64,000 nucleotides of DNA from Elymus sibiricus (GCA_039707655.1 CM077664.1:196968195-197032194); one strand, 5' to 3'; shown: positions 44,386 through 56,281, numbered from the stretch's first letter. Notes: generated by a model not told the origin, from the letters alone. Program-made: numbers and translations.

Positions 44386-45654
44386 GACAGGTGGTGCAGC
44401 TGATGGTTTGAGGAGCCTTTCCTTGAAGATGCCAGGGCTCTAGGGCTCACGGCGGGATGCTTGCTTGGTGATGTCATCGGCCTCCTTGTTGCCGCCGCGC
44501 GGGACGTGCTACAGCTCCAAGCCAAGGAAACGCTTCTCAAGTTTACGTGCCTCTTCTAAGTAGGTTGCCATGTGCTCGTCCTTGGGCTTGTAGCTTTTGT
44601 TAGAGAAGTTGATGAGGAGCTGAGAGTCACCCTTGATGGTGAGGCACTTGATGCCTAGGGCAGAGGCGGCCTTGAGGCCGGCGATGAGGCCCTCGTACTC
44701 TGCGATGTTGTTGGAGACCTTATCATCGCGCTTGAAGCAGATTTGGACAGCGTAGTAGAGCTTGTCTCCCGTTGATGAGGTGAGCACGACGCCAGCCCCC
44801 GCGCCCTATTGGGAGAAGGCGCCGTCGAAGTGCATGGACGATCCTCCTGGCGCTTCATCCCCAGGCAGGAGGGATTTGCCCTCGCGAGGCTCTCCCTCGT
44901 ACGGGTTTGTCCACTCCGCCACGAAGTCGGCCAGAGCCGCGCCTTTGATTACTCTGGTGGTGCAAAACTCCAGCTGGAAGGCTTGCAGCTCGATGTTCCA
45001 TTCGGCGACGCGGCCAGCGGCGTTGGGGCTGCGCAGGATTTGTTCCAAGGGGTAGGAAGAGACGACCTTGATGGGATGACCCTGGAAGTAGTGGCGCAAC
45101 TTCCTGGAGGCGATGAGGAGCGCGAGGAGGAGCTTCTGTTGCAAGGGGTAGCACTCGCGTGCATCCCTTAGCACCGTGCTGACGAAGTACACAGGGTGCT
45201 CGACGAGGCGCGTAGTTGTGGTGGTAGCTTGCTCTTCAGGTGGCTCGCGAGGCTTGACAGGCTCGGGAAGCTCACGAGGCCCAGAAGGCTCGCGAGATTT
45301 GGAGGGCTCAGGAGGCGCGGAGAGCTCGGGAGGCTCGCGAGGCCCGGAGGGCTCAGGAGGTGCGGAGGGCTTCTCCTTAGCGTAGACGCGCTCCTCCCGC
45401 ACCGCTACGAGGGTCGCGCTGGCCGTCTGGGGGGTAGCCGCCAAATATAGGAGCAGGGGCTCGCGGGGACGCAGCGCGACCATGATGGGCGGGCTCGTGA
45501 GGTACCTCTTGAGGTCTTCAAAGGTGGCGTCTGCCTCAGGGGTCCACTTGAAGGAGCCGGACCTCTTCATGAGCTTGAGGAACGGCAAGGCTCGCTCGCC
45601 GAACTTGGAGATGAAGCGCCCCAGGGAAGCCATACATCCTTCCAAGCGCTGCAT
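44386..45654 (-). pseudogene. Tat RNase H (Gypsy type) and second, archaeal-type RNase H
   Basis: The first part (45654-44809) continues from reverse transcriptase: FKWTPEADATFEDLKRYL, then a long Pro/Glu/Arg insertion (about 45250-45390, PPEPSxPREP repeats), then HPVYFVSTVLRDARECY, YPLEQILRSPNAAGR and GAALADFVAEWT. The archaeal-type RNase H follows: MHFDGAFSQ with a TAG at 44806, NNIAEYEGLIAGL, TIKGDSQLLINFSN and, after TAG at 44509, GGNKEADDITK, giving the D-E-D-D set. A TAG at 44440 lies in the linker. A second RNase H is diagnostic of Tat/Ogre elements and removes the RNA template during reverse transcription. Confidence 0.85.
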
Positions 45655-47346
45655 TTCCTTAGGGTCCGAGGAGGACGCATTTTCTCGATGGCCTTGATCT
45701 TCTCAGGGTTGGCCTCGATGCCACGGTGGGAGACCAGGAAGCCGAGCAGCTTGCCGGAAGGAACTCCGAAGATGCACTTATCGGGGTTGAGCTTGAGGTT
45801 GACCTTGCACAGGTTGGCGAACGTTTCCTTGAGATCCGCAATGAGGGACCCAGCCTCACGAGTCTTGACCACGATGTCGTCGACGTAGGCCTCCGCGTTC
45901 CTCCCCATCTGAGGCCCCAGGGTGATGCGCATCAGCCGCTGGAAGGTGGCGCCTGCACTCCTCAAGCCGAAGGGCATGCAGATGTAGCAGTATATGCCGC
46001 AAGGGGTGATGAAGGCCGTCCTCTCCACGTCTTTTGCCGCCATCTTAATCTGATGGTAGCCTGAAAAGGCATCCAGGAAGCATAGCAGGTCGCATCTGGC
46101 GATGGAGTCCACAATCTGGTCGATGCGCGGCAGCGGAAAGGGGACCTGAGGGCAGGTGATGTGACGGCGGCCCGATCTTTCGATGAGAGTGGGGATAACT
46201 ATCGATTTGGTGGATTTTGACCTTGACGATCCAGCTATACCATACCCGACGATACGCCTTGACAATCGCTAAACCAATCTCCGATGGTTATTGATCTTGT
46301 CGTAGGCACGATCAACCTGAACAACAAGGTTCGAGTTCCTGCAAGCAACCGAAGAACCGTCAAGAATAAAGGTGAATTGCAATCTGAAATTGCGGATGAT
46401 AAATTGAGCACACGAACTAGATGAAAAGTTGGGGTTCCACTGTGAATCTGACAAGGCGGTAGTCCTACACGTCTCGTAGATGCAAATTGTAGCGATGGCT
46501 AGACAATACAATAAAACTCGAGTCTAAACCCTAATCTAGGCTATCTATTTATTAAGTACGGCCACCGCCTTCCCTGTTGATCTCGCGAACGTCGTGGCTA
46601 CTTTGGACCAACAAAAAATAGAATTGTACACAGCCAGGCCGTACAGAGGCCAAACATATGGGTCAGCCCATAGTTGTACCACTAGCGTATCAATAAAAAA
46701 AAGTCCTTGGACCCATCACGTTGCTTCTCTTGCTCCATCAAGTCAAAACCAAGTTGTGTGGCCCTTGTGCCTTTGTCGGTGTACGTAGTATGCATGATGG
46801 ATGGGCTGGCTGTTGTGGTAGAAGCCATGCATGCAACGACTTATGATAAATTAGTCATCGCTCAATTAGTCCTCGCATCTTCACCCAAGGTTTGTGCATG
46901 TCTTCTGTAATTCTGCATATAATAAAAGAAAGTGTCGTATTTCTATTCGGAGTAACAAAATAATAATTTATATAATTATTAATAGAAATCACCTGATTAT
47001 TATATATGCGGATAATATTTTTGGTCGTGTCCATAAAGGCTATGTCCACATCAGCAGGCCTTGTTGAGGCTCGTGAAGCCTTCTTGGGGACGACGACTGG
47101 GTTGGTGAGCCATTCGGGATGGTGCACCTCACGGATGACTCCAGCTTCTTGCAACTTGTGCACTTCTTGGACGATGAACTCTTGCTTCTCGGGCGCCTGG
47201 CGCTATGCTTTTTGCTTGATGGGGCATGCGTTGGGGCACACCGCTAAGTGGTGCTCGATCACCTCCCTCGGTACACCGGACAAGTCAGATGCTTTCCAGG
47301 CAAAAACATCCGAGTTTGCCCGAAGGAAGGCGACGAGCGCGCTTTC
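45655..47346 (-). pseudogene. Tat reverse transcriptase, split by the 897-bp insertion
   Basis: Upstream part (47346-47059): DVFAWKASDLSGVPREVIEH, a TAG at 47203, then EAGVIREVHHPEWLTNPVVV. About 30 bp coding for the NGKWRMCVDY-like segment are missing before the LNKAC codons, next to the insertion at 47053. The downstream part resumes at 46151: FPLPRIDQIVDS, LLCFLDAFSGYHQIKM (motif A), PFGLRSAGATFQRLM and AEAYVDDIVVK (motif C, YVDD). A one-base deletion near 45655 shifts the frame before EMQRLEGC. It would copy the RNA genome to cDNA. Non-functional. Confidence 0.9.
46157..47053. mobile_element. 897-bp TG...CA insertion with 5-bp target duplication (unidentified, probable solo LTR)
   Basis: Starts TGATGTGACGG and ends TCCACATCA, flanked by GCAGG on both sides (46152-46156, 47054-47058). 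The ends form a 7-bp inverted repeat TGATGTG/CACATCA. The TG/CA ends and 5-bp duplication are those of LTR retrotransposons and the size fits a solo LTR. It contains 'tctatttattaag' (46542, TATA-like on the minus strand) and 'aataaaag' (46921). One 80-residue minus-strand frame (46269-46511) is probably chance. Not one of the LTR families seen elsewhere in this window. Confidence 0.8.
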
Positions 47347-47928
47347 CTATGCAGGAGGGAGGCAGGTGCCGATGGTGAAGGCAGGGTCTGAGCCGCTGCC
47401 GTCAACCGACACCTTCTTCGTCTCGGCGCGGTCCTGAGAGAACAGTTGCTTCTTCTTCGCGGGTGCGGCCTCAGGAGGCTCGACCGCGTCCTCGTCAGCC
47501 GGATGCGTGGCGGCGGCGGCTTTGTAGGCATGCTCGAGGGAGCAGACCGTGTCCTTCTCGTCGCAGGTGACGGTGATGATGCCGCTGTAGCCAGGCATCT
47601 TGAGGACGTTGTAGGCGTGGTGGGTAGCCGCCATGAACTTGGCGAGAGCTGGGTAGCCCAAGATGGCGTTGTACGGCAGGCCGATGTGCGCCACATCGAA
47701 GTCGATGAGCTCGGTGTGGTAGTTCTTGCGGGTCCCGAAGGTGATGGAAAGGCGCACTTGCCCCAGAGGGATGGTGGAGCCATCAGTCACTCCGGAGAAG
47801 GGCCTGGTCGGCATCAGCTGGTCGTAGGGCACTTGGAGCGTTTCGAAGGTCTCGATGGAGATCACATTTAGGCCGTCGCCTCCGTCGATGAGGGTCTTGG
47901 TGACCGTGACGTTGCTGATGGTGGGAGT
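47347..47928 (-). pseudogene. Tat aspartic protease, split by the nested Athila element
   Basis: From the insertion point leftward the minus strand reads VTKTLIDGGDGLNVIS (active-site D-G-G, where relatives often have Ser, Thr or Gly next), then VPYDQLMPTRPFSGVTDGST, FDVAHIGLPYNAILGYPAL and the linker to reverse transcriptase. TAG at 47347 ends the frame. The N-terminal residues of this domain (ATAGTLPMLCTPT) lie on the other side of the nested element near 54318. The protease would cut the Gag-Pol polyprotein. Confidence 0.85.
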
Positions 47929-49495
47929 TGATACGTCTCCAATGTATCAATAATTTTTTATTGTTCCATGCTATTATAATATCAATCTTGGATGTTTTTA
48001 TATACATTTACAAGCAATTATATATCATTTTTTGGGACTAACCTATTAACTTAGTGCCCAGTGCCAGTTGCTGTTTTTTGCCTGTTTTTGGTTTTCCAGA
48101 ATATCAGTACCAAATCAAGTCCAAATGCCACGAAACTTTTTGGAGATTTTTTTTCTGGACATAAGAGACACTAGAAGCTTCGGGAGAGGGCCAGAAGACA
48201 GAGGAGGTGGCCACGAGCCACCATGGCGCGCCCCAAGGGGGGTGGCGCGCCCTGGTGCCTCGTGGGCCCACCTCTGCTCTGTTTGACCTAATTCCACCTC
48301 TATAAATTCTCTAAAATCGGGAAACCAATAGAGGAGTCCACGAAATACTTTTTTCGCCGCCGCAAGTTCCTGTTCTCGAGAGATCCCATCTGGAGGCCTT
48401 TTCCGGCACTCTGTCGGAGGGGGAATCGATCACGGAGGGGCTATACATCAACCTTGCTGCCCTTCCAATGATGCGTGAGTAGTTTACCACAAACCTTCAG
48501 GTCCATAGTTAGTAGCTAGATGGCTTCTTCTCTCTTTTTGATCTTCAATACAATGTTCTCCTCGATGTTCTTGGAGTTCTATCCGATGTAATCATTGTTT
48601 GCGGTGTGTTTGTTGGGATCCGATGAATTGTGAGTTTATGATCAGATTATCCATGAATATTATTTGAGTTTTCTCTGAACTCTTTTATGCGTGATTATTA
48701 TAGCTTTGTATTTTTCTCCGATCTATTGATTTGGTTTGGCCAACTAGATTGATTTATCTTGCAATGGGAGAGGTGCTTTGTAATGGGTTCGATCTTGCGG
48801 TGCTCAATCCCAGTGACAGAAAGGGACATGACACATATGTATCGTTGCTATTAAGGGTAAAAAGATGGGGTTTATTCATGCGTGAGTTTACTTTGTCTAC
48901 ATCATGTCATCTTGCTTAAGGCGTTAGTCCGTTCTTTATGAACTTAATACACTAGATGCATGCTGGATAGCGGTCGATGTGTGGAGTAATAGTAGTAGAT
49001 GCAGAATCGTTTCGGTCTACTTGTCTCGGACATGATGCCTATATACATGATCATTGCCTTGGATATCGTCATGATTATTTGCTTTTCTATCAATTGCCCA
49101 ACAGTAATTTGTTCACCCACCGTATGCTATTTTCAAGAGAGAAGCCTCTAGTGAAAACTATGGCCCCCGGGTCTATCTAAATCATATATTGAAAATCCTA
49201 AAAATACCTTGCTGCAATTTTACTTTATTTATTTTATTTTGTATTTTTGTTCGATCTATCTATCTATCACCATACAATTTAATCTTGCAATTAACCGCCA
49301 AGGGATTGACAACCCCTTGTTCGCGTTGGGTGCAAGGATTTGTTGTTTTGTGTGCAGGTACTGCTAACAAGTTGTTGCGTGATTCTCCTACTGGATTGAT
49401 AACCTTGGTTTCATAACTGAGGGAAATACTTATCTCTACTGTACTGCATCATCCCCTCCTCTTCGGGGAAATCCCAACGCAACTCACAAGTAGCA
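47929..49495 (+). repeat. 5' LTR of the nested Athila element
   Basis: 1,567 bp, TGATACGTCTCC ... ACAAGTAGCA. TATAAATT at 48301 and a TA-rich U5. Contains the 10-bp segment 'caagtccaaa' (about 48117) that the 3' LTR lacks. Confidence 0.95.
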
Positions 49496-49506
49496 GGAAG
49501 AATTTA

Positions 49507-49524
49507 TGGCGCCGTTGCCGGGGA
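49507..49524 (+). other. Primer-binding site (tRNA-Asp type)
   Basis: TGGCGCCGTTGCCGGGGA, 11 bp after the LTR end. This site is typical of Athila-lineage elements. Confidence 0.85.
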
Positions 49525-49706
49525 GACATCATCAACATCTATCAAGTACCTACACATAAAACTTTCATCTCCTTGCATTTATTTTATTTTCCTTTGCCTC
49601 TCGTTTTCATCTCCCCCACTTCTAAAAAGTTTTTACAAAAATACAAAAATATTTTCCGTTTGCCTTTTTTTTCTTGTTTGCTTCTTTGCTTGCTTGCTTT
49701 ACCATT

Positions 49707-50253
49707 ATGGCTAGTTCTACTCCCGATATGCCTTTCCCTCCGTACTTAGGAGACGATCCAGGAATTTTGAACTTTAAATATTTGAGTGATGAATCTTTAA
49801 AAGAAGCATGGGATAGATTATTAAAAATACAAGTAAGTGCGAGGCCTCAGTTTCACATTAAATTGTTCCTTAAAAGTTTTTTATGTTGGTCTACCCCTTG
49901 CTCATAGACGTGTCTTGGATTCTATATTTGAAAACGATTTTCTTGGGAGTGACGCCTTTGACACCTACGTAAAGATGAAAAGCATATTTGGACAACCAAA
50001 AGTTGAAACTATTGAACCTATTACTCTAGTATGCTTTCGTCAAACTGAGCAAATAAAGGAAACACAGGCTAGTATGGATTCTAACTTTCGAAGAATATTT
50101 AATCTTGCCTCTAAAATAAATAGCAATGTGGTGTCACAAAATAGGAGGGTTGATGCTTTAGATCAAAAGATCTCTCTTTGTGTTTTGAAAGAAATAAAAA
50201 CCCTTTGCACTAAGCTTGATCATCTAGTGCACATTATTGATAATGGCAAATAG
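49707..50253 (+). pseudogene. Truncated Athila gag-like protein with a frameshift
   Basis: ATG at 49707 (MASSTPDMPFPPYLGDDPG) leads to DESLKEAWDRLLKIQ and RPQFHIKLFLKSF, the gag helix region of Athila proteins. A frameshift in the T-run near 49875 moves the rest to another frame (VGLPLAHRRVLDSIF, then EIKTLCTKLDHLVHII), ending at 50253. The intact length would be about 182 residues, far shorter than full Athila Gag, and it has no zinc knuckle or pol behind it. It would be a dead or interfering capsid fragment at most. Confidence 0.7.
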
Positions 50254-52766
50254 AGTGAAATAGGAGTTACGAGGGTTAAAAAGAAGGATGACAATACTTG
50301 AAACTATGCATTATGCCTAGCTAGGGGCATAAAACAATAGCGCTTGTTGGGAGGCAACCTAATGAATAAAATAAATTTTTTGCTTTTTATTTCTGTTCTT
50401 GTGTGTTTACACAATTATGCTACTGTTATGATTGTGTTTTTATGTTTTAATTAGTGTTTGTGCCAAGTAATGCCTTTGGGATGATTTGGAAGATAGTATA
50501 ATTGATGTTGTTTGGAAAACAGAAAGTTTTGCGTCCAGTGCTGGAATTTTCGTTCTGTACTGGAGTGTCAGAAAAACCTGAAATTTTTACACAGTATTGG
50601 TATATGAATTGTCCACGTTTTCCTAATTTTTCAGAATTTTTGGAGTTACAAAAGCATAGCTTTTAAATAGATATTTACAGACTGTTCTGTTTTAGACAGA
50701 TTCTGTTTTTGTTGCATAATTTGCTTATTTTGATGAATCTATGGATCGTATCGGGGGGTATGAGTCATGGAGAAGTTGGAGTACAGTAGCATTATGCCAA
50801 TATTAAATATGAATCAATTTATTACAGTACTTAGAGTTAAGGATTTATTTGTTATACTAACAGATCTCACGAAGGTTTTGTTGAGTTTTGTCTGATTGAA
50901 GTTTTCAAGTTTTGGGTGAGATCACGATAGATGAAGGAATAAGGAGTCGCAAGAGCCTAAGCTTGGGGATGCCCAAGGCACCCCAAGGTAATATTCAAGG
51001 AAGACTCAAGCGTCTAAGCTTGGGGATGCCCCGGAAGGCATCCCCTCTTTCTTCTACCAACTATCGGTAATTTTACTTGGAGCAATATTTTTATTCATCA
51101 CATGATATGTGTTTTACTTGGAGCGTCGTGTATTATATGAGTCTTTGCTTTGTTTGCTTTTTAGTTTGTCACAATCATCTTTGCTGGACACACCTATTTG
51201 GGAGAGCCACACGTTTATCATGATTTGTTAGAATACTCTATGTGCTTCACTTTAATTTTTTGAGCTAGGCAGTTGCTCTAGTGTTTCACTTAAATCTTTC
51301 TGAGCACGGCGGTGGCTATATTTTTAAGAAATATTTGACCTCTCATGCTTTACTTATATCTTTTTGAGAGTTGATAAGATTAAATTTTGAAGAAGTATTT
51401 GAACTCTCATGCTTCACTTATATCTTTTTGAGAGTTGATAATAGTAATGGTAATTTGCACAAGATATGAATTTGGTCCCAAAGTGATGAATATTCAAGAG
51501 GGATATAATAAAAACTTTCATGAAAGATCATTGGATATGATAAGTTTGATTCCTTGCAATAGTTTTGTGATATGGAGATTATAATATGTGAGTCATGTTA
51601 GTGAGTAATTGTGATTTAGTAAGAATATTGGTGTTAAGGTTTGTGATTCCCTATGCATGCACATAAAGTCAATAGTTATGCAACGAAATTATATCCTACT
51701 TATGGTGCATTATTCGGTGTTAGTTATGTTCAATGCATGTTTATGACTGTTTTCGCTTTTTGGTTGGTCGCTTCTCAATCTATTTGCTAGCCTTCATTTG
51801 TACTAAGCGGGAATACTGCTTGTGCATCCAACTCCTTAAACCCAAGTTGTGCCAAATGAGTCCACCATATCTACCTATATGCGGTATTTCCATGTCGTTC
51901 CAAGTAAATTTGCATGTGCCAACTCTAATTTTTCAAAATAATTTTCCATTTTGTGTGCCCTTACCGCTCATGAAGCGGCAGGGGGTGGCCAATATTTTCC
52001 ATGCTAGGTGTGTTATTCTCACGATGAGCGTTTATTCACTTGTCATTGCACGAGAGAGTGGCAGGTAATAGCAATGCCCAGTCCCGAAATGAAAAAAAAA
52101 TATGATGATAATAATAAATTCCTTGGAAAGTGTTGTATGGAGGGCACCTGTGGATACGGCTAGCCATGGATTGTGAAAGAATGGTGGAAAGGAAATAAAC
52201 TTTATTTTCTGTTTGGGAACAACCTATGATGTGTCTAGCATGGAAGATATTGGGAATTCTCGGTCGTTTTCGTTGACAGGAAAAGCATGCCTCTCAAAAT
52301 AATTTTATCTCTCTAATTTAAGCTTTGATCTCTGGCACATCTGCAAATCTCTGCTTCCCTCTACGAAGGGCCTATCTATTTACTTTTATGCAATTTTTAT
52401 TTTTATTTTGAGTCTCCATCTTCTCTTACATAGCACCAACTAGAGAGCACTATTGTCATACTTGTGCATTGTGTGTAGCTAATATTGAGTGTGTTTCATG
52501 AATGGATCAATGATTGAGCATAATGGGCTAGGGATAACTTTCTTTAGCGTTGATATTTTGAAAGACATGGTTGCTTGTTAGTATGCTTGAGTATTTATGT
52601 CTTCATGTCAAACTATAGACTATTGCTTTGAATCATTCAAGTCCAAAAGTCCATGCTACAAAGAAAAAAATATATGATGAATATGATAGGTAGCATTCCA
52701 CATCAAAAATTCTGTTTTTATCATTTACCTACTCGAGGACGAGCAGGAATTAAGCTTGGGGATGCT
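50254..52766 (+). other. Athila internal non-coding region and polypurine tract
   Basis: No pol. It contains 'aagcttggggatgcc' phrases at 50959 and 51017, 'ctcatgcttcacttatat(c)' repeats at 51340-51440, and ends with AAGCTTGGGGATGCT before 52767. The 111-residue frame at 51733-52068 has no recognisable features. Confidence 0.7.
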
Positions 52767-54317
52767 TGATACGTCTCCAACGTATCTATAATTTTTTATT
52801 GTTCCATGCTATTATAATATCAATCTTGGATATTTTTATATACATTTACAAGCAATTATATATCATTTTTTGGGACTAACCTGTTAACTTAGTGCCCAGT
52901 GTCAGTTGCTGTTTTTTGCCTGATTTTGGTTTTCCAGAATATCAGTACCAAATGCCACGAAACTTTTTGGAGATTTTTTTCTGGACATAAGAGACACTAG
53001 AAGCTTCGGGAGAGGGCCAGAAGACGGGAGGTGGCCACGAGCCACCAGGGCGCGCCCTAGGGGGTGGCGCGCCCTGGTGCCTCATGGGCCCACCTCTGCT
53101 CCGTTTGACCTAATTCCACCTTTATAAATTCTCTAAAATCGGAAACCAACAGAGGAGTCCACGAAATACTTTTTCCGCCGCCACAGGTTCCTGTTCTCGA
53201 GAGATCCCATCTGGAGGCCTTTTTCAGCACTCTGCCGGAGGGGGGATCGATCACGGAGGGGCTCTACATCAACCTTGCTGCCCTTCCGATGATGCGTGAG
53301 TAGTTTACCATAGACCTTCGGGTCCATACTTAGTATCTAGATGGCTTCTTCTCCCTTTTTGATCTTCAATACAATGTTCTCCTCGATGTTCTTGGAGTTC
53401 TATCCGATGTAATCACTTTTTGCGGTGTGTTTGTTGGGATCCGATGAATTGTGAGTTTATGATCAAATTATCCATGAATATTATTTGAGTTTTATCTGAA
53501 CTCTTTTATGCATGATTATTATAGCTTCGTATTTCTCTCCGATCTATTGATTTGGTTTGTCCAACTAGATTGATTTATCTTGCAATGGGATAGGTGCTTT
53601 GTAATGGGTTCGATCTTGCGGTGCTCAATCCCAGTGACAGAAAGGGACATGACACGTATGTATCGTTGCTATTAAGGGTAAAAAAGATGGGGTTTATTCA
53701 TGCGTGAGTTTACTTTGTCTACATCATGTCATCTTGCTTAAGGCGTTACTCCGTTCTTTATGAACTTAATACACTAGATGCATGCTGGATAGCGGTCGAT
53801 GTGTGGAGTAATAGTAGTAGATGCAGAATCATTTCGGTCTACTTGTCTTGGATGTGATGCCTATATACATGATCATTGCCTTTGATATCGTCATGATTAT
53901 TTGCTTTTCTATCAATTGCCCAACAGTAATTTGTTCACCCACCGTATGCTATTTTCAAGAGAGAAGCCTCTAGTGAAAACTATGGCACCCGGGTCTATCT
54001 AAATCATATATTGAAAATCCTAAAAATACCTTGCTGCAATTTTACTTTATTTATTTTATTTTATATTTTTGTTCGATCTATCAATCTATCACCATACGAT
54101 TTAATCTTGCAATTAACCGCCAAGGGATTGACAACCCCTTATTCGCGTTGGGTGCAAGGATTTGTTGTTTTGTGTGAAGGTACTGCTAACGAGTTGTTGC
54201 GTGATTCTCCTACTGGATTGATAACCTTGGTTTCATAACTGAGGGAAATACTTATCTCTACTGTAATGCATCATCCCCTCCTCTTCGGGGAAATCCCAAC
54301 GCAGCTCACAAGTAGCA
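52767..54317 (+). repeat. 3' LTR of the nested Athila element
   Basis: 1,551 bp, collinear with 47929-49495, with scattered substitutions and small deletions, so the insertion is not very recent. Confidence 0.95.
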
Positions 54318-56218
54318 GGAGTGCACAACATGGGGAGCGTGCCTGCGGTGGCCGTGGACTTGGGGTGGTCCTTGGAGTCGAAAGTGATGGCGTACTGTGA
54401 CCACTTGAGGGGCCGCACGGCCTCAGGCTTCGGGAGGGCGGCGTTCACCTCGTGAGAGAGCTGCTTGAAGTGGCGGTTGGACACGGGAGCTTGAGCCCCG
54501 CCAAGGATGCAGGCAACCGCGCGAGGCTCCTGGTAGCCCCCAGCGCCCTAGTCAGGTTGGTTGACGTCATTCCTCCGGGGTGGCGGCGGCAGCGGCGGGA
54601 GAGCAGCGTTGGCCTGAGGGTTTGCCTCATGAGGCAGATCGCGCCAGGCGGCCTCACGAGGCTGGTCACGCCAGGCGGCCTCACAAGGCTGGTCGCACCA
54701 GCCCTGGTGGAAGTTGCCATTGCCGTTGCGGCCGTCCCTGCGGTTGCCGCCACGGCCACCTCTGTGGCCGGCGCCGCGGTCATTGCGGTCGCCTCGGCGG
54801 CCCTGGCGCTCGTCGCGAAGCAGCTTGAGCTCCTAGCAGTCCTCAGTGTTGTGGGAGCGCACGTTATGGTAGGCGTAGAGCGGGCGGCCATCTTTCCTGG
54901 GCTCGTCGTGGTCGCGGCCGCGCTTCTGCTCGGGCTCCGCCGCAAGCACGGCAGGGCCCTTGCGCTTGATGACCTTGTTCTTGGCCTTGGCAGCGTCGGG
55001 CGCCGCATCGGGGTCGTTGTGGACGAAGAGGCGACCTTCTTCAGCCTTGGCGCACTTGTCGGCGAGGTCAAACAGCTCAAGCACCGAGTCCAGCTCGTCG
55101 TTGATGGCGAGCTTCTCGCGCATCTTGACGTCCGTGACGCTGGTGGAGAACGCGGAGATGACGGCCGCGTCGGAGGCACACGGGATCTTGTTGCACACCT
55201 GGCTGAAGCGCTGGATGTACTTGCAGAGGGTCTCGTCTGGGCGCTGCCGCACATGCCGCAGGTCGTTGATGGTGAGGGAGCGGTCGTGTGTGCCCTTGAA
55301 GTTGGCGACGAACTGGCTGCAGAGCTCGGCCCACGACGAGATCGACGCCTCAGGGAGGTTCATGAGCTAGGAGCGCGGGCCGTCCTTGAGGGCCATGGGG
55401 AACCAGTTCGCCATGACCTTGTCATCGCCGTTTGCCGCCTTGACGCTCAGCGCATAGAGCTGAAGGAACTCTGTGGGGTTGGGGGTGTCGTCGTAGCGTG
55501 GAGGCAGTTCCGGCTTGAACTTCGCGGGCCGCACCACCCGACGCAGCTCGCGAGTGAAAGCGCGGCAGCCCACGCCGCTCGAGGGGATACCGCCGGCGAG
55601 GGCGGCGCGATTCTGGCGGCCAGCCGCCGCGACCTCCTAGATGGCCCAGTCTTGGCGCCGGCGCTGCTGCTCCAGGAGCACACGTGCATCAGGTGGCGCG
55701 TGGTGGACGATATGGCAGATGGCCTCATCTCGGACCGGTGAGGAAGTGCCGCGGGATGGCTCACGCGCCCGCGCGTTGCGCTGGGGCCTGTCGAGCTCGT
55801 CGAACAGAGGAGGAGGCGGGGGAGCGCCATGCGCTACGTCCCCAGCGCGAGACGGCGGGGGTCGGAGTGAGTGGGAAGGCGCCGGAGCGTCCCCGGCGGC
55901 GTTGACGAGCTCGGTGATGCGACCAAGCCAGGCGTCGTAGCCGGTGTCAGCTGGACGGTAGCGGAGTAGCTCGCGCGCCATGAGTAGCATGGCCTGCGCG
56001 TTTGGCGGCCCATGGCGGGCGAGGGAGGAGGAGGCCGTGGCGGTGTGGCCCTCTGACTGCACTGAGGGGTGCAGGGAGGAATCCTGCTGCTCCTGGGCGG
56101 CAGGGTCGGTGGCGGCAGTGGCCTTAACAAGGCGGCGGTGGTTGCCGCGGGCCACCGGCTCCGTCTGAGCCACGCGGCCAGCCCTGCGCTCAGCGTGCTC
56201 GCGGCGGGCGTCGGCCAT
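54318..56218 (-). pseudogene. Tat Gag
   Basis: ATG at 56218 (MADARREHAERRAG). A disordered N-terminal part (Pro/Arg-rich, LLRYRPADTGYDAWLGRITE) ends in TAG at 55637. The same frame continues with the retrotransposon gag domain: KFKPELPPRYDDTPNPTEFL, WFPMALKDGPRS, TAG at 55367, SSWAELCSQFVANFKGTHDR, RQRPDETLCKYIQRFSQVC. A degenerate knuckle-like YAYHNVRSHNTEDC precedes TAG at 54833. An Arg/Gly-rich region and the protease linker (KWSQYAITFDSKDHP) follow to the nested element. The protein would form the particle shell. The long plus-strand frame over 54452-55741 is its mirror. Confidence 0.9.
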
Positions 56219-56261
56219 GGGGCTGATGGAGCGGAGGACGGAGAGGAAGAATAGTAGTGCA

Positions 56262-56279
56262 CCCCTACCTGGCGCGCCA
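56262..56279 (-). other. Primer-binding site of the Tat element
   Basis: The minus strand reads TGGCGCGCCAGGTAGGGG, two bases after the 5' LTR end. TGG start and position fit a primer site; I do not assign the tRNA. Confidence 0.75.
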
Positions 56280-56281
56280 AA

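Larger units (their letters stand above)
47929..54317 (+). mobile_element. Complete non-autonomous Athila-lineage element, nested in Tat protease
   Basis: LTRs 47929-49495 and 52767-54317, flanking GGAGT on both sides (47924-47928, 54318-54322). Primer site at 49507 and polypurine tract before 52767. Total length 6,389 bp with a 3,271-bp internal region coding only a short gag-like relic, so no pol. Its internal sequence matches the outer element in opposite orientation (for example 50950-51060 against 58060-58150), so both belong to one family. Confidence 0.95.

Noticed and set aside
43725..44540. 271-residue minus-strand frame
   Set aside because: It overlaps the integrase in another frame and has Ser/Arg/Pro-biased composition. 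The integrase motifs lie in the stop-containing frame.
51733..52068. 111-residue plus-strand frame in the nested Athila element
   Set aside because: No similarity to gag or pol motifs, and the corresponding part of the outer element shows no matching frame.
54452..55741. 429-residue plus-strand open frame
   Set aside because: It is the mirror of Tat Gag on the minus strand. GC-rich coding DNA often leaves the opposite strand open, and the product is an Ala/Val/Arg-biased sequence without a domain.
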